DNA from: Robertmurraya dakarensis
GTDB taxonomy: Bacteria > Bacillota > Bacilli > Bacillales > Cytobacillaceae
NCBI RefSeq assembly: GCF_900156875.1
Contig: NZ_LT707408.1
Coordinates: 772,552-836,551 of the forward strand
Reading direction: 5' to 3'
Length of the DNA: 64,000 bases
Both the position numbers and the translations under genes were made by a program. A model generated the notes under the pieces. It did not search any database and was not told the DNA's origin. It was given only the letters and a program-made list of their open reading frames with translations. Every line of letters begins with the position of its first letter. Positions within the stretch are counted from its first letter, which is position 1. This document shows positions 7,840 to 16,685 of this stretch, piece after piece.

Positions 7840-8508
7840 CTAACATTTTATAATTGAGTAGCGGCCATTGCCACCATGAAGCTGTATAAACATATTCATT
7901 AAGGAGAGTACCATCTGCTCTGCATCTTCGTCCTTCATAGACGGTCTCAAGTACACGATATGGATGGCTTGTGTCGTCTCATTGCTAACCGCGCTTCTCT
8001 TTGAATCAACAAAAGGACTGCCAAAAGGACCCTGTTGATCAGCCGAAACGATTAGGCTTTCTAAACTATTCATTCTTCCGTTTAAACCTAAGTATTCTTC
8101 TCCTTGGTCTCCTGCTCTTATCATCAAATCGCCTTCTAATGAATTCATATCATAGATGCCTAAAGGGATTTGGTATTGCAGTGAGAAAAAATTATTTAAA
8201 TCAATTGCACTGTTCACAGGGGTTAGAAAATTATGTTTCTGAACCCGTCTGTACATCGCCTCGGCCGAATGTCGATAACGGTTAGGGTCTTTGCCAAGTG
8301 CTTTAAATAACGATCTCCACTCTGAAATACCTTCCAATGATGTAACGGTCTTATCTTCAAGTTCAAAATATAGGGACTCTTGAAATAGCTGCAGACGGCC
8401 CTTAAGCATTTGCGGGGACTCAGCCACTTCAATATTTTCGTATTGTATGATACCGATCTTAAAATTGGATATCCTGGAGCAAATATGCGGTGATATCATA
8501 ACTTCCAA
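7840..8508 (-). CDS. B3/4 domain protein (PheRS beta-subunit-like tRNA-binding or editing domain)
   Basis: A 222-residue cytosolic protein whose whole length matches the B3/B4 module of the phenylalanyl-tRNA synthetase beta chain, for example WRSLFKALGKDPNRYRHSAE followed by NSAIDLNNFFSLQ. Free-standing B3/4 proteins are thought to hydrolyse mis-acylated tRNA or related aminoacyl esters, but no firm function is known. The start is TTG with GGAGGT seven bases upstream; the alternative ATG three codons later is less well spaced. It is a single gene between the tRNA and the divergent queG. Confidence 0.8.
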   Translation of the reverse strand: MEVMISPHICSRISNFKIGIIQYENIEVAESPQMLKGRLQLFQESLYFELEDKTVTSLEGISEWRSLFKALGKDPNRYRHSAEAMYRRVQKHNFLTPVNSAIDLNNFFSLQYQIPLGIYDMNSLEGDLMIRAGDQGEEYLGLNGRMNSLESLIVSADQQGPFGSPFVDSKRSAVSNETTQAIHIVYLRPSMKDEDAEQMVLSLMNMFIQLHGGNGRYSIIKC

Positions 8509-8636
8509 TCATTCCACCTCCAAAAACAACTGAAAATAGTTTATCATAATAATGGTTGTTTTGATAATTAAGTGAAACTCGAAACACAAATACTTTCACT
8601 TATATAGATCACTTGATAGGAAAGGAGGGAATTGCT

Positions 8637-9773
8637 ATGAATATTAATCAATTAAAGGAAGAAATTATTCAATACAGTAAGAGTATCGGAATTGATAAAA
8701 TTGGTTTTACGACCGCAGCAACCTTTGATGAATTAAAAAATCGACTGCTTCGTCAACAAGAGCTTGGATACCAATCCGGTTTCGAAGAACAGGATATCGA
8801 AAAAAGAGTAGATCCTGCACGTTTGTTGGAAGAACCAAGGTCTATTATTGCTATTGCTTTGGCATATCCGTCAAAAATGAATGGAAGAGTCGAGAGCAAA
8901 AAAGGAGAACGAAGAGGGATTTTCTGTCGTGCTTCCTGGGGATTGGATTATCATCATATCGTCAGAGATCGTCTTAATAAGCTGGAAGAGTTTATTGTTT
9001 CTAAGGTACCCGAAGCGAGGTTAAAATCCATGGTCGACACAGGAGAGCTTTCAGACAGGGCGGTAGCAGAAAGAGCTGGGATTGGCTGGAGCGGCAAGAA
9101 CTGTGCGATTATTACGCCTGAATTTGGTTCATATGTTTATTTAGGAGAAATGATCACCAATCTGCCGTTTGCTCCCGACGAACCAATGGAAGATCGCTGC
9201 GGAGAATGCCGCAAATGCCTTGATGCCTGCCCGACGGGAGCATTAGTTCAAGGAGGACAAATCAATGCGAAGCGCTGCGTTGCTTTCCTAACACAGACGA
9301 AAGACTTTGTGCCAGATGAATTTCGCGAAAAGCTGGGTAATCGTATTTACGGTTGTGATTCCTGTCAGACTGCTTGTCCTGAAAATAAAGGAAAGAATTT
9401 TCATTTTCATGAAGAAATGGAGGCTGATCCCGAAACCGTAAAGCCTTTACTTAAGCCGCTGCTAAGGATAAGTAATCGTGAGTTCAAAGAAAAGTACGGA
9501 TCATTGTCCGGATCATGGAGAGGGAAAAAACCAATACAGCGTAACGCTGTTATAGCACTTGCGCATTTTAAAGACGATACAGCAATTGAAGAGCTGACAT
9601 ATGTGATGAACGAGGATCCAAGACCAGTCCTTCGTGGAACAGCTGCTTGGGCACTCGGGAAAATTGGTGGATCTATAGCAGAGGAAGAACTTCAAAGAGC
9701 TCAAAGCGTAGAAAAAGATGCAGAAGTATTAAAAGAGATTGAAAAGGGATTATCGTTACTCGTAAAAAAGTAA
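8637..9773 (+). CDS. queG: Epoxyqueuosine reductase
   Basis: Catalyses the last step of queuosine synthesis in tRNA, epoxyqueuosine to queuosine, using a cobalamin cofactor and two [4Fe-4S] clusters. Cluster ligands are visible as CGECRKCLDACP and CDSCQTACPENK in the middle of the protein. The C-terminal 90 residues form HEAT-like helices seen in this family. AAAGGAGGG precedes ATG 8637, giving 378 residues; the upstream ATG 8613 lacks a ribosome site. Gene order queG-amidase-trmL matches yhbA-yhbB-cspR of B. subtilis, and two of the three genes act on tRNA. Confidence 0.93.
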   Translation: MNINQLKEEIIQYSKSIGIDKIGFTTAATFDELKNRLLRQQELGYQSGFEEQDIEKRVDPARLLEEPRSIIAIALAYPSKMNGRVESKKGERRGIFCRASWGLDYHHIVRDRLNKLEEFIVSKVPEARLKSMVDTGELSDRAVAERAGIGWSGKNCAIITPEFGSYVYLGEMITNLPFAPDEPMEDRCGECRKCLDACPTGALVQGGQINAKRCVAFLTQTKDFVPDEFREKLGNRIYGCDSCQTACPENKGKNFHFHEEMEADPETVKPLLKPLLRISNREFKEKYGSLSGSWRGKKPIQRNAVIALAHFKDDTAIEELTYVMNEDPRPVLRGTAAWALGKIGGSIAEEELQRAQSVEKDAEVLKEIEKGLSLLVKK

Positions 9774-9941
9774 GAGCATTTTTGTTCTTGCTTTTTTTTG
9801 TAGAAGCAGTAATTTCTATATATATTTAATGAATCAGAAATGACATCGCTCTCCCCATTGTTGACGGAAAATCCTGTTTTTCTATTATATGCAAATTCAG
9901 CACTTCTTTTACATATGCATGAAGGGAAAGGAGTGTTGATC

Positions 9942-10829
9942 ATGCGAGAGCAATTGCAGGAATTATTAGTGAACCGAGTGAATCAATGTGTGACAAATAC
10001 AAGAAATAATAAGTTTACGTGTGACAAAATTGAGAATAAAAAGGAATGTCTATTAAAAAGACAAGGAGAAATTATAAAGGCGAAAGCAACAGGACAAATT
10101 GAACGGAAGGAATCAGAGGACGATATTGAAAAGGTCTATTATAACACTCATTTTCAATATTTAATTAAACACAAGCAGCATATCTATCTGGAAGAGGAAA
10201 TTGAGAAAAGGGTAGCAGAGTTCTATAAGAATGTTCTTGTTGATGACCGGGAGTTGAATCCATATCAGCATGCAAATATCGGAGCGATGGATGATCTAAA
10301 TGACAATTTGATAGAAGAAGAGAATGATGAGCGGGTTTCATTTGTCTATAACCGGTTAGATGCTGTAAAATACGCCGAAAGATGGTGGAATGATTATAAT
10401 CCGCAATTTAAGAAATTTGATGTGGACTGCACGAATTATATTTCTCAATGTCTCCATGCTGGAAATGCTCCAATGAGAGGCTATCCCAGCCGAAGCAAAG
10501 GGTGGTGGATGAGAAATAATAATTGGAGTTTTAGCTGGTCTGTTGCCAATTCTTTAAGATGGTATTTACCAGGCGCTAAGATTGGCCTCAGAGGTCAAGA
10601 AGTAAAGGATGCTGCGGAGTTAGAATTGGGTGATGTGATTTGCTACGATTTTGAAGGAGACGGCCGTTATGACCATACGACAATTGTTACAGGTAAGGAT
10701 TCTGATGGAATGCCCCTAGTGAATGCTCATACATTTAATAGCAGAAAGCGTTATTGGGCATATGAAGATTCAACAGCCTACACTCCGAATATTAAATATA
10801 AGTTTCTTCATATCGTCGATGATAGGTAA
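9942..10829 (+). CDS. yhbB: Putative amidase-domain protein, YhbB-like
   Basis: A 295-residue protein. The N-terminal 100-130 residues are charged and helical; the C-terminal part is a papain/NlpC-like amidase domain with catalytic Cys163 in DVDCTNYISQC and His in YDHTTIVTG, near residue 250. No signal peptide is seen when ATG 9942 (AGGAG eight bases upstream) is used; a longer in-frame start at 9840 would add a hydrophobic stretch but has no ribosome site. Homologues are linked to the spore and wall, and the substrate is unknown. It lies between queG and trmL as in B. subtilis. Confidence 0.82.
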   Translation: MREQLQELLVNRVNQCVTNTRNNKFTCDKIENKKECLLKRQGEIIKAKATGQIERKESEDDIEKVYYNTHFQYLIKHKQHIYLEEEIEKRVAEFYKNVLVDDRELNPYQHANIGAMDDLNDNLIEEENDERVSFVYNRLDAVKYAERWWNDYNPQFKKFDVDCTNYISQCLHAGNAPMRGYPSRSKGWWMRNNNWSFSWSVANSLRWYLPGAKIGLRGQEVKDAAELELGDVICYDFEGDGRYDHTTIVTGKDSDGMPLVNAHTFNSRKRYWAYEDSTAYTPNIKYKFLHIVDDR

Positions 10830-10895
10830 AGCATTTTTATGCTGAAAAAAGAGTGGTATAATAGCTTCTATAGTTAAACATAGAGGTGAAAAAGA

Positions 10896-11369
10896 GTGGC
10901 CATCCACATCGTTTTATATCAGCCAGAAATTCCGGCAAACACAGGAAACATTGCTCGAACTTGTGCAGCTACCGATACTACGCTGCATCTAATACATCCA
11001 CTTGGCTTTTCAACAGATGATAAAAGGCTAAAGAGAGCAGGACTCGATTATTGGGAATATGTTCATATCGTTTATTATAATTCCTTAGATGAATTTTTTG
11101 AAAAGACACAAGGAGGAGAGGTTTTTTACTTAACAAAGTTTGGTTCTAAGCCTCATACTGCCTTTGATTATAGCAGCCAAGATAAAGATTATTATTTTAT
11201 GTTCGGCAAAGAAACAACTGGCCTTCCAAAGGAGTTGTTAGCGCAGCATCAAGAGCGCTGTCTAAGGATTCCGATGAATGACCAAGTGCAGTCCATAAAT
11301 TTATCCAATTCAGCTGCAATTTTAATATATGAAGCGCTGCGTCAGCAGAACTATCCTAATTTAAAATGA
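10896..11369 (+). CDS. trmL: tRNA (cytidine/uridine-34-2'-O)-methyltransferase
   Basis: A 157-residue SPOUT (trefoil-knot) methyltransferase that methylates the ribose of the wobble nucleotide of tRNA-Leu using S-adenosylmethionine. Family marks are YQPEIPANTGNIARTCAAT at the N-terminus, MFGKETTGLP in the middle and RIPMNDQVQSINLSNSAAI near the C-terminal knot. The start is GTG with GAGGTG upstream. It follows the amidase gene as cspR does in B. subtilis, and a strong terminator follows. Confidence 0.93.
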   Translation: MAIHIVLYQPEIPANTGNIARTCAATDTTLHLIHPLGFSTDDKRLKRAGLDYWEYVHIVYYNSLDEFFEKTQGGEVFYLTKFGSKPHTAFDYSSQDKDYYFMFGKETTGLPKELLAQHQERCLRIPMNDQVQSINLSNSAAILIYEALRQQNYPNLK

Positions 11370-11378
11370 TAATAATAA

Positions 11379-11416
11379 GAATCTTGATAGGCTCCTATCG
11401 AGATTCTTGTTTTTTT
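11379..11416 (+). terminator. Terminator after trmL
   Basis: AATCTTGATAGG and CCTATCGAGATT pair (one G-T) around CT, then CTTG and seven T. Confidence 0.85.
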
Positions 11417-11513
11417 GGTAAAAAGCTCGAGAGAAGTTTCACCTTATTTACATTTTTCTGATTTATTACTATAGTAATGAAGAGAAGAGAAAGTAAAAGA
11501 GAGGAAGTCAAAC

Positions 11514-12263
11514 ATGAATAACGTTATTGAAACAATCCTTAATCATCGTTCAATTCGAAGTTTTGAAGATCAGCTTTTGACAGCTGAGCAAATTGAAGCC
11601 ATCGTTGAAAGCGCACAAGCGGCATCTACTTCAAGCTATATCCAAGCTTATTCCATCATCGGGGTGACGGACAAAGAAATTAAGAAAAAACTAGCAGAAA
11701 TTGCAGGAAATCAATCTTATGTTGAGAACAATGGTCATTTCTTCGTTTTCTGTGCGGACTTATATCGTCATACTGTTGCTGGCGAAATGGAAGATCAGTC
11801 TGTTGACACATCGCTAGAGAGTACGGAAAAGTTTATGGTAGGACTAATCGATGCAGCTTTAGCAGCGCAAAATGCAGCGATCGCTGCAGAATCAATGGGT
11901 CTTGGAATTTGCTATATTGGAGGTATTCGCAATAACTTAAATGAGGTTACAGAATTATTGAAAACTCCTGAAAGAGTCATACCGCTTTTTGGTCTAGCTG
12001 TTGGGGTTCCGAAGAAATCTTCCAGTAAAAAGCCTCGTCTTCCTATGAAGCATATCTATCATGAAAATACATATGAGCAGAATCAAGAGCTGTATCGTGA
12101 ACAATTAGAAAGTTACAATGATACGATTTCAAATTATTATTCCGAAAGAACGGCTGGAAAACGAAATGATACGTGGACAGGTCAAATGGTTGGCATGTTA
12201 GATAAAAAATCACGTTTATATATGAAAGAGTTCGTAGAAAGCAAAAAAATGAATTTAAGATAA
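11514..12263 (+). CDS. nfrA: NADPH-dependent nitro/flavin reductase, NfsA/NfrA type
   Basis: A 249-residue FMN enzyme of the nitroreductase fold. It starts with the typical HRSIRSFED segment, has the FMN-loop SAQAASTSSYIQAYSIIGV, and carries a GLGICYIGGIR motif in the middle and AVGVPKK before the C-terminal extension that wraps the partner subunit. Such enzymes reduce nitroaromatics, FMN or quinones with NADPH and guard against disulfide and oxidative stress. AGAGGAAG precedes the ATG. It is monocistronic, with a terminator right after. Substrate preference cannot be told from sequence. Confidence 0.87.
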   Translation: MNNVIETILNHRSIRSFEDQLLTAEQIEAIVESAQAASTSSYIQAYSIIGVTDKEIKKKLAEIAGNQSYVENNGHFFVFCADLYRHTVAGEMEDQSVDTSLESTEKFMVGLIDAALAAQNAAIAAESMGLGICYIGGIRNNLNEVTELLKTPERVIPLFGLAVGVPKKSSSKKPRLPMKHIYHENTYEQNQELYREQLESYNDTISNYYSERTAGKRNDTWTGQMVGMLDKKSRLYMKEFVESKKMNLR

Positions 12264-12270
12264 ATAATAA

Positions 12271-12303
12271 AAAAAGCTGCTGATAAGATATCGGCAGCTT
12301 TTG
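12271..12303. terminator. Terminator between nitroreductase and small membrane protein gene
   Basis: AAAAGCTGC and GCAGCTTTT pair around an inner GATAAGATATC stem; A/T runs lie on both sides. Confidence 0.75.
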
Positions 12304-12329
12304 CTTGTCCATTCCTAAAAAAGAATTTC

Positions 12330-12422
12330 TTATTTATTTGCACCAGGCTTATCGTTGTAACCAGCAGTAAAGATGGCAGATAAAAATGCAACCATAACAG
12401 CAAGGATTATAACTAATTTCAT
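12330..12422 (-). CDS. 30-residue single-pass small membrane protein
   Basis: A short frame with a near-perfect AAGGAGG seven bases before ATG. It encodes a hydrophobic N-terminal helix (MKLVIILAVMVAFLSAIFTA) and a short polar tail ending GANK. Below 60 residues, so easily missed by ORF callers. The strong ribosome site and clean membrane topology make it likely real. It sits alone between nitroreductase and prkA on the opposite strand. Function unknown. Confidence 0.65.
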   Translation of the reverse strand: MKLVIILAVMVAFLSAIFTAGYNDKPGANK

Positions 12423-12593
12423 TATGTATGCCTCCTTATTTTTTTATCTATCAACATAATCAAAAAACTCCATTTAACTTTATTATAGCTTATAACGGTT
12501 TGAGTGTGAATCTCTGATGATGGATTTTTTTTGACATTGTTATGTTACAAGCAAATTACATTGGTTTAAGAGAAAAAACTAACCTCCGTTTAC

Positions 12594-12622
12594 GCATGTT
12601 CACATAATGGCGTGCATAGATT
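12594..12622 (+). promoter_or_regulatory. Sigma-E-like promoter of prkA
   Basis: GCATGTT (12594-12600), exactly 14 bases, then CATAGATT (12615-12622). The sigma-E consensus is KMATATT-14-CATACANT, so six of seven and seven of eight positions agree. It is 39 bases before the prkA ATG. Expression in the mother cell during sporulation is inferred. Confidence 0.65.
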
Positions 12623-12661
12623 ATATTAATCGTCTCTGATCAAGCTACAGGGGAGGTCCAT

Positions 12662-14557
12662 ATGGATATATTAAAAAAGATTGAGTCACACAGACACGAA
12701 GAAGAGAAGTTGAGATGGGAAGGGACTTTTGCGGAGTACTTGGAGATTATTAAAGAAAAGCCATGGGTTGCACAGTCAGCACATTCACGCGTTTACAATA
12801 TGATTAAGGATGCTGGGGTAGAGGAAGTTGATGGAAAAAAGCGTTATAAGTTTTTTGGTACTCAATTGTTTGGGCTAGAAGAAGCGCTTGAGAAATTAGT
12901 GGAAGAATATTTTCACCCAGCTGCTAAAAGGTTAGACGTACGTAAGAGAATTCTCTTATTAATGGGTCCTGTCAGTGGAGGTAAGTCTACTTTAGTTGCG
13001 ATGCTAAAAAGAGGATTAGAGACGTATGCTCGTACAGATAGAGGGGCGATATTTGCCATTAAAGGATGTCCCATGCATGAGGATCCGCTGCATCTTATTC
13101 CACATCATTTACGCCAAGATTTTTATGATGAATATGGAATTCGAATCGAGGGGAATTTATCACCGTTAAATACGATGCGCCTAGAGCAGGAATATGGCGG
13201 TAGAATTGAGGATGTTATTGTTGAAAGGATCTTCTTCTCCGAGGATAAGAGGGTGGGGATTGGAACGTTTAGTCCATCAGACCCTAAATCTCAGGATATT
13301 GCGGATTTAACAGGAAGCATTGACTTCTCAACTATTGCAGAATATGGATCTGAGTCAGATCCAAGAGCTTATCGCTTCGATGGAGAACTAAATAAAGCGA
13401 ACCGCGGGATGATGGAGTTCCAAGAGATGTTGAAATGTGATGAGAAATTCTTGTGGCATTTATTATCTCTAACGCAGGAAGGTAATTTCAAGGCGGGAAG
13501 GTTTGCGCTTATATCTGCTGATGAACTTATTGTTGCTCACACAAATGAAACAGAATATCGTTCTTTTATCTCAAATAAGAAAAATGAAGCTCTTCATTCA
13601 CGTATTATCGTGATGCCTGTACCATACAACTTAAAGGTAAGTGAAGAGGAAAGAATCTATGAAAAAATGATTCGTGAAAGTGATGTGGCCGATGTTCACA
13701 TTGCACCGCATACCTTGAAGGTTGCAGCAATGTTTACGATTCTAACTCGCTTAAAAGAGCCGAAAAAAGGCGATATTGACTTAGTTAAGAAAATGCGGCT
13801 ATATGATGGTCAAAATGTAGAAGGCTTTAATTCTGCGGATTTAGCTGAACTAAAGAAAGAATATACAGATGAAGGAATGAGCGGAATTGACCCAAGATAT
13901 GTCATTAACCGAATTTCTTCAACGATTATTCGAAAAGAAATGTCTTCCATTAATGCTTTAGATGTACTGCGTTCTTTGAAAGAAGGACTGGATCAACATC
14001 CGTCCATTACAGATGAACTGCGCGAACGCTATTTGAACTTTATTTCTGTAGCTCGCAGAGAGTATGATGATATTGCTAAGAAAGAAGTTCAAAAGGCATT
14101 CGTTTATTCTTATGAAGAATCAGCAAAAACTCTTATGGATAATTATCTCGATAATGTCGAAGCTTATTGCAATAAGGTTAAGCTTCGTGACCCATTAACA
14201 GGGGAAGAGATCAATCCAGACGAAAAGCTTATGCGTTCTATTGAAGAACAAATTGGTATTTCTGAGAATGCAAAAAAAGCGTTTCGTGAAGAAATCCTTA
14301 TTCGAATCTCAGCTTATGCTAGAAAAGGAAAAAGGTTTGACTACAACTCTCATGACCGCCTGAGAGAGGCCATTCAGAAAAAGCTATTTGCCGATTTAAA
14401 AGATGTGGTGAAGATTACTACATCTACAAAAACACCGGATGAGCAGCAATTGAAGAAGATTAATGAAGTAGTTGCACGATTAATTGATGAACATGGTTAT
14501 AATTCTACATCTGCGAATGAGTTATTACGTTATGTAGGCAGCTTACTAAATCGATAG
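12662..14557 (+). CDS. prkA: PrkA family serine protein kinase
   Basis: A 631-residue protein of the PrkA/YeaG family with an N-terminal AAA-type ATPase core (Walker A GPVSGGKST near residue 105) and a C-terminal region resembling eukaryotic-type kinases; in Bacillus a role in sporulation and protease-like activity have been reported. The pattern EYFHPAAKRLDVRKRILLL precedes the P-loop as in the family. GGGGAGG precedes the ATG. A sigma-E-like promoter lies directly upstream, and yhbH follows, a pair conserved as yeaG-yeaH in enterobacteria. SpoVR, the third member of that module, is at 31723. Confidence 0.93.
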   Translation: MDILKKIESHRHEEEKLRWEGTFAEYLEIIKEKPWVAQSAHSRVYNMIKDAGVEEVDGKKRYKFFGTQLFGLEEALEKLVEEYFHPAAKRLDVRKRILLLMGPVSGGKSTLVAMLKRGLETYARTDRGAIFAIKGCPMHEDPLHLIPHHLRQDFYDEYGIRIEGNLSPLNTMRLEQEYGGRIEDVIVERIFFSEDKRVGIGTFSPSDPKSQDIADLTGSIDFSTIAEYGSESDPRAYRFDGELNKANRGMMEFQEMLKCDEKFLWHLLSLTQEGNFKAGRFALISADELIVAHTNETEYRSFISNKKNEALHSRIIVMPVPYNLKVSEEERIYEKMIRESDVADVHIAPHTLKVAAMFTILTRLKEPKKGDIDLVKKMRLYDGQNVEGFNSADLAELKKEYTDEGMSGIDPRYVINRISSTIIRKEMSSINALDVLRSLKEGLDQHPSITDELRERYLNFISVARREYDDIAKKEVQKAFVYSYEESAKTLMDNYLDNVEAYCNKVKLRDPLTGEEINPDEKLMRSIEEQIGISENAKKAFREEILIRISAYARKGKRFDYNSHDRLREAIQKKLFADLKDVVKITTSTKTPDEQQLKKINEVVARLIDEHGYNSTSANELLRYVGSLLNR

Positions 14558-14569
14558 TCCACTACAATT

Positions 14570-14600
14570 GGGGCTGGCAGATTACCTGTCAGTCCTTTTA
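14570..14600 (+). terminator. Terminator after prkA
   Basis: GGGCTGGCAG and CTGTCAGTCC pair with two G-T pairs around ATTAC, followed by TTTT. Confidence 0.65.
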
Positions 14601-14685
14601 ACATCATGTATTTATTATTAAGTACGCAAAATATAATTTTTATAGTAGATAGTGATATATTTGCGTCTATTTGTCTAAATAATTT

Positions 14686-14714
14686 GTAAATTATTTGAAT
14701 CACTCGCATAGGAT
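14686..14714 (+). promoter_or_regulatory. Possible sigma-E promoter of yhbH
   Basis: GTAAATT (14686-14692), 14 bases, CATAGGAT (14707-14714). The -10 is close to CATACANT and the spacing is exact, but the -35 matches only five of seven positions. It lies about 110 bases before the yhbH ATG. Confidence 0.4.
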
Positions 14715-14825
14715 AAAGTAATAAACAATTTATTATCATTGTTTATGCACCCGCGATATTGTATGCAGTTCAATTGGAAAGTGTGCATTCTAAAAATTTA
14801 AAAAACATTTTAAGGAGGGGTTTGA

Positions 14826-15998
14826 ATGTCTGATGCAAATAACCATCAATTTGTCATTTCGAGAGAAGATTGGTCCCTCCACCGAAAAGGCCATGATGAT
14901 CAACAACGACACCAGGAAAAGGTTCAGGAAGCAATCAAAAATAATTTACCAGATCTAGTAACAGAAGAAAGTATTGTAATGTCGAATGGTAGAGAAGTAG
15001 TAAAGATCCCAATTCGCTCATTGGACGAATATAAAATCCGCTATAATTACGACAAAAACAAACATGTTGGCCAAGGGGATGGAGATAGCCAAGTTGGGGA
15101 TGTTGTTGCGCGAGATGGCTCAGGTGATCCAAAAGGACCGGGGAAAGGTCAAGGTGCAGGAGATCAGGCAGGTGACGATTATTTCGAAGCAGAAGTATCC
15201 TTAATGGATATCCAGGAAGCATTATTCAAGGAATTGGAACTTCCAAATTTAAAGAAGAAGGAACAAGACAACATTGTCATTGAGGATGTTGAATTTAATG
15301 ACATCCGGAAAACAGGTTTAATGGGGAATATCGATAAGAAGAGAACGATGATGTCAGCCTTTAAACGAAATGCAATGACAGGTAAAGCGGCTTTTCATCC
15401 AATTTATCGAGAAGACTTAAAATTTAAAACATGGAATGAAGTCGTTAAACCTGAATCCAAAGCTGTTGTTCTTGCGATGATGGACACGAGTGGTTCTATG
15501 GGGATCTGGGAAAAGTATATGGCACGCAGCTTCTTTTTCTGGATGACAAGATTTCTGCGTACTAAGTATGAAACGGTTGAAATTGAATTTATTGCACATC
15601 ATACGGAAGCGAAGGTTGTGAGTGAGGAAGACTTTTTCTCAAAAGGTGAAAGCGGTGGAACGATTTGTTCTTCAGCATACCGTAAAGCATTAGAATTAAT
15701 CGAAGCTAAATATAGCCCATCGCGCTATAATATTTATCCGTTCCATTTTTCAGATGGTGACAATTTAACATCAGATAATGCTCGATGTGTAAAATTAGTA
15801 GAAGAATTAATGAAGGTATCCAATATGTTTGGATATGGAGAAGTAAATCAGTATAACCGCCACTCGACCCTCATGTCCGCGTATAAAAACATCAAAAATG
15901 AAGACTTCCGATACTATATCCTCAAGCAAAAAGCCGATGTATTCCATGCCATGAGAAGCTTCTTTAAGAAAGAAGAAGAAGGTAAAGTATTAGCTTAG
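14826..15998 (+). CDS. yhbH: Sporulation protein YhbH (DUF444)
   Basis: A 390-residue DUF444 protein. After a charged and Gly-rich, low-complexity N-terminal 130 residues comes a von Willebrand A-like domain beginning [11 protein letters not shown] (a MIDAS-type DxSGS metal site, near residue 220) and ending with the segment [18 protein letters not shown]. Known homologue of E. coli YeaH; in Bacillus it is a sporulation gene. AAGGAGGGG precedes the ATG. It follows prkA with its own likely promoter. PrkA, YhbH and SpoVR families co-occur widely, which suggests one pathway; the molecular role is unknown. Confidence 0.92.
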   Translation: MSDANNHQFVISREDWSLHRKGHDDQQRHQEKVQEAIKNNLPDLVTEESIVMSNGREVVKIPIRSLDEYKIRYNYDKNKHVGQGDGDSQVGDVVARDGSGDPKGPGKGQGAGDQAGDDYFEAEVSLMDIQEALFKELELPNLKKKEQDNIVIEDVEFNDIRKTGLMGNIDKKRTMMSAFKRNAMTGKAAFHPIYREDLKFKTWNEVVKPESKAVVLAMMDTSGSMGIWEKYMARSFFFWMTRFLRTKYETVEIEFIAHHTEAKVVSEEDFFSKGESGGTICSSAYRKALELIEAKYSPSRYNIYPFHFSDGDNLTSDNARCVKLVEELMKVSNMFGYGEVNQYNRHSTLMSAYKNIKNEDFRYYILKQKADVFHAMRSFFKKEEEGKVLA

Positions 15999-16000
15999 CC

Positions 16001-16035
16001 AATACGATAGGTGCAAAGCACCTATCGTATTTTTC
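16001..16035. terminator. Terminator after yhbH, usable on both strands
   Basis: AATACGATAGGTGC and GCACCTATCGTATT form a perfect 14-base stem with an AAA loop and T5 after it. Confidence 0.88.
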
Positions 16036-16062
16036 TGAGTGAAATGGTTTTTATTTTCTTTA

Positions 16063-16476
16063 CTAAGAGGCGACTTTAATAGCTCTGCCAAATGGAACCT
16101 TTGGCAAGTATTCATCAGGGACAAGCCAAAACATTTCATAGTTGACTCTATCCATCTCCTCACTAAAGTAGCCGGTTACATCGGTAATATAAAATAATGT
16201 ATCAATCTTCTCTTGTTCAGCCCATTCAAGCACTAATGTGTACGAGGATTTCCCGTGTGAGTAATATTTAATACTGTCCGCTTTAACTGGAGTGATGCTT
16301 CTAATTTTATAGTCAGCTTGAACAAGGATAGTATCTGGTTTAACCGTTTCAAACAGTTTTACAATATTATTAATCACAATCGTTTGAACATCCTTGGTTG
16401 AAGTGTCAACTGCCAGGGCAATTTTTTTTCCTTGGCGTTCCTGGATCATGGATAATATCTTCTTTTGCCACTTCAC
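16063..16476 (-). CDS. Small VWA-like (DUF2201 C-terminal-like) protein
   Basis: A 137-residue soluble protein. The segment KKIALAVDTSTKDV, then ILVQADYKIRSI and LFYITDVTGYF, follows the strand-helix order of von Willebrand A folds such as the C-terminal domain of DUF2201 proteins, although the MIDAS motif is degenerate (DTSTK in place of DxSGS). It converges on yhbH, another VWA-type protein. I see no metallopeptidase domain, so it would be only the VWA part. An alternative is an unrelated Rossmann-like fold. Function unknown. Confidence 0.55.
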   Translation of the reverse strand: MKWQKKILSMIQERQGKKIALAVDTSTKDVQTIVINNIVKLFETVKPDTILVQADYKIRSITPVKADSIKYYSHGKSSYTLVLEWAEQEKIDTLFYITDVTGYFSEEMDRVNYEMFWLVPDEYLPKVPFGRAIKVAS

Positions 16477-16595
16477 TTAGATCAACCCCCTTATCAAATA
16501 ACAACAGTACTTATTTTACTTTTGAAGGAGCTGGATTATTATAAAATTTAGAGGAATTTTTATAATGAATTCATCGAAGTTGATAATAATCTGTT

Positions 16596-16620
16596 TTTTT
16601 CTGTTGAATGAACAGAAAAA
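16596..16620. promoter_or_regulatory. Palindrome upstream of the selenoprotein candidate
   Basis: TTTTTCTGTT-GAATG-AACAGAAAAA is a perfect 10-base inverted repeat about 65 bases before the candidate's ATG. It could be an operator, or a weak terminator for transcripts of the minus-strand gene's upstream region. No T-run follows it on the plus strand, so an operator is the likelier reading. Confidence 0.4.
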
Positions 16621-16685
16621 TTGCCATACAATTGTAGGTGAAGTAAGGAGCATGATTGCTGAAAAATCATGATAAGGAGCACAAT

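Noticed and set aside
9701-9943. Minus-strand ORF over the queG end
   Set aside because: It overlaps confident plus-strand coding, lacks a ribosome site and has no family features.
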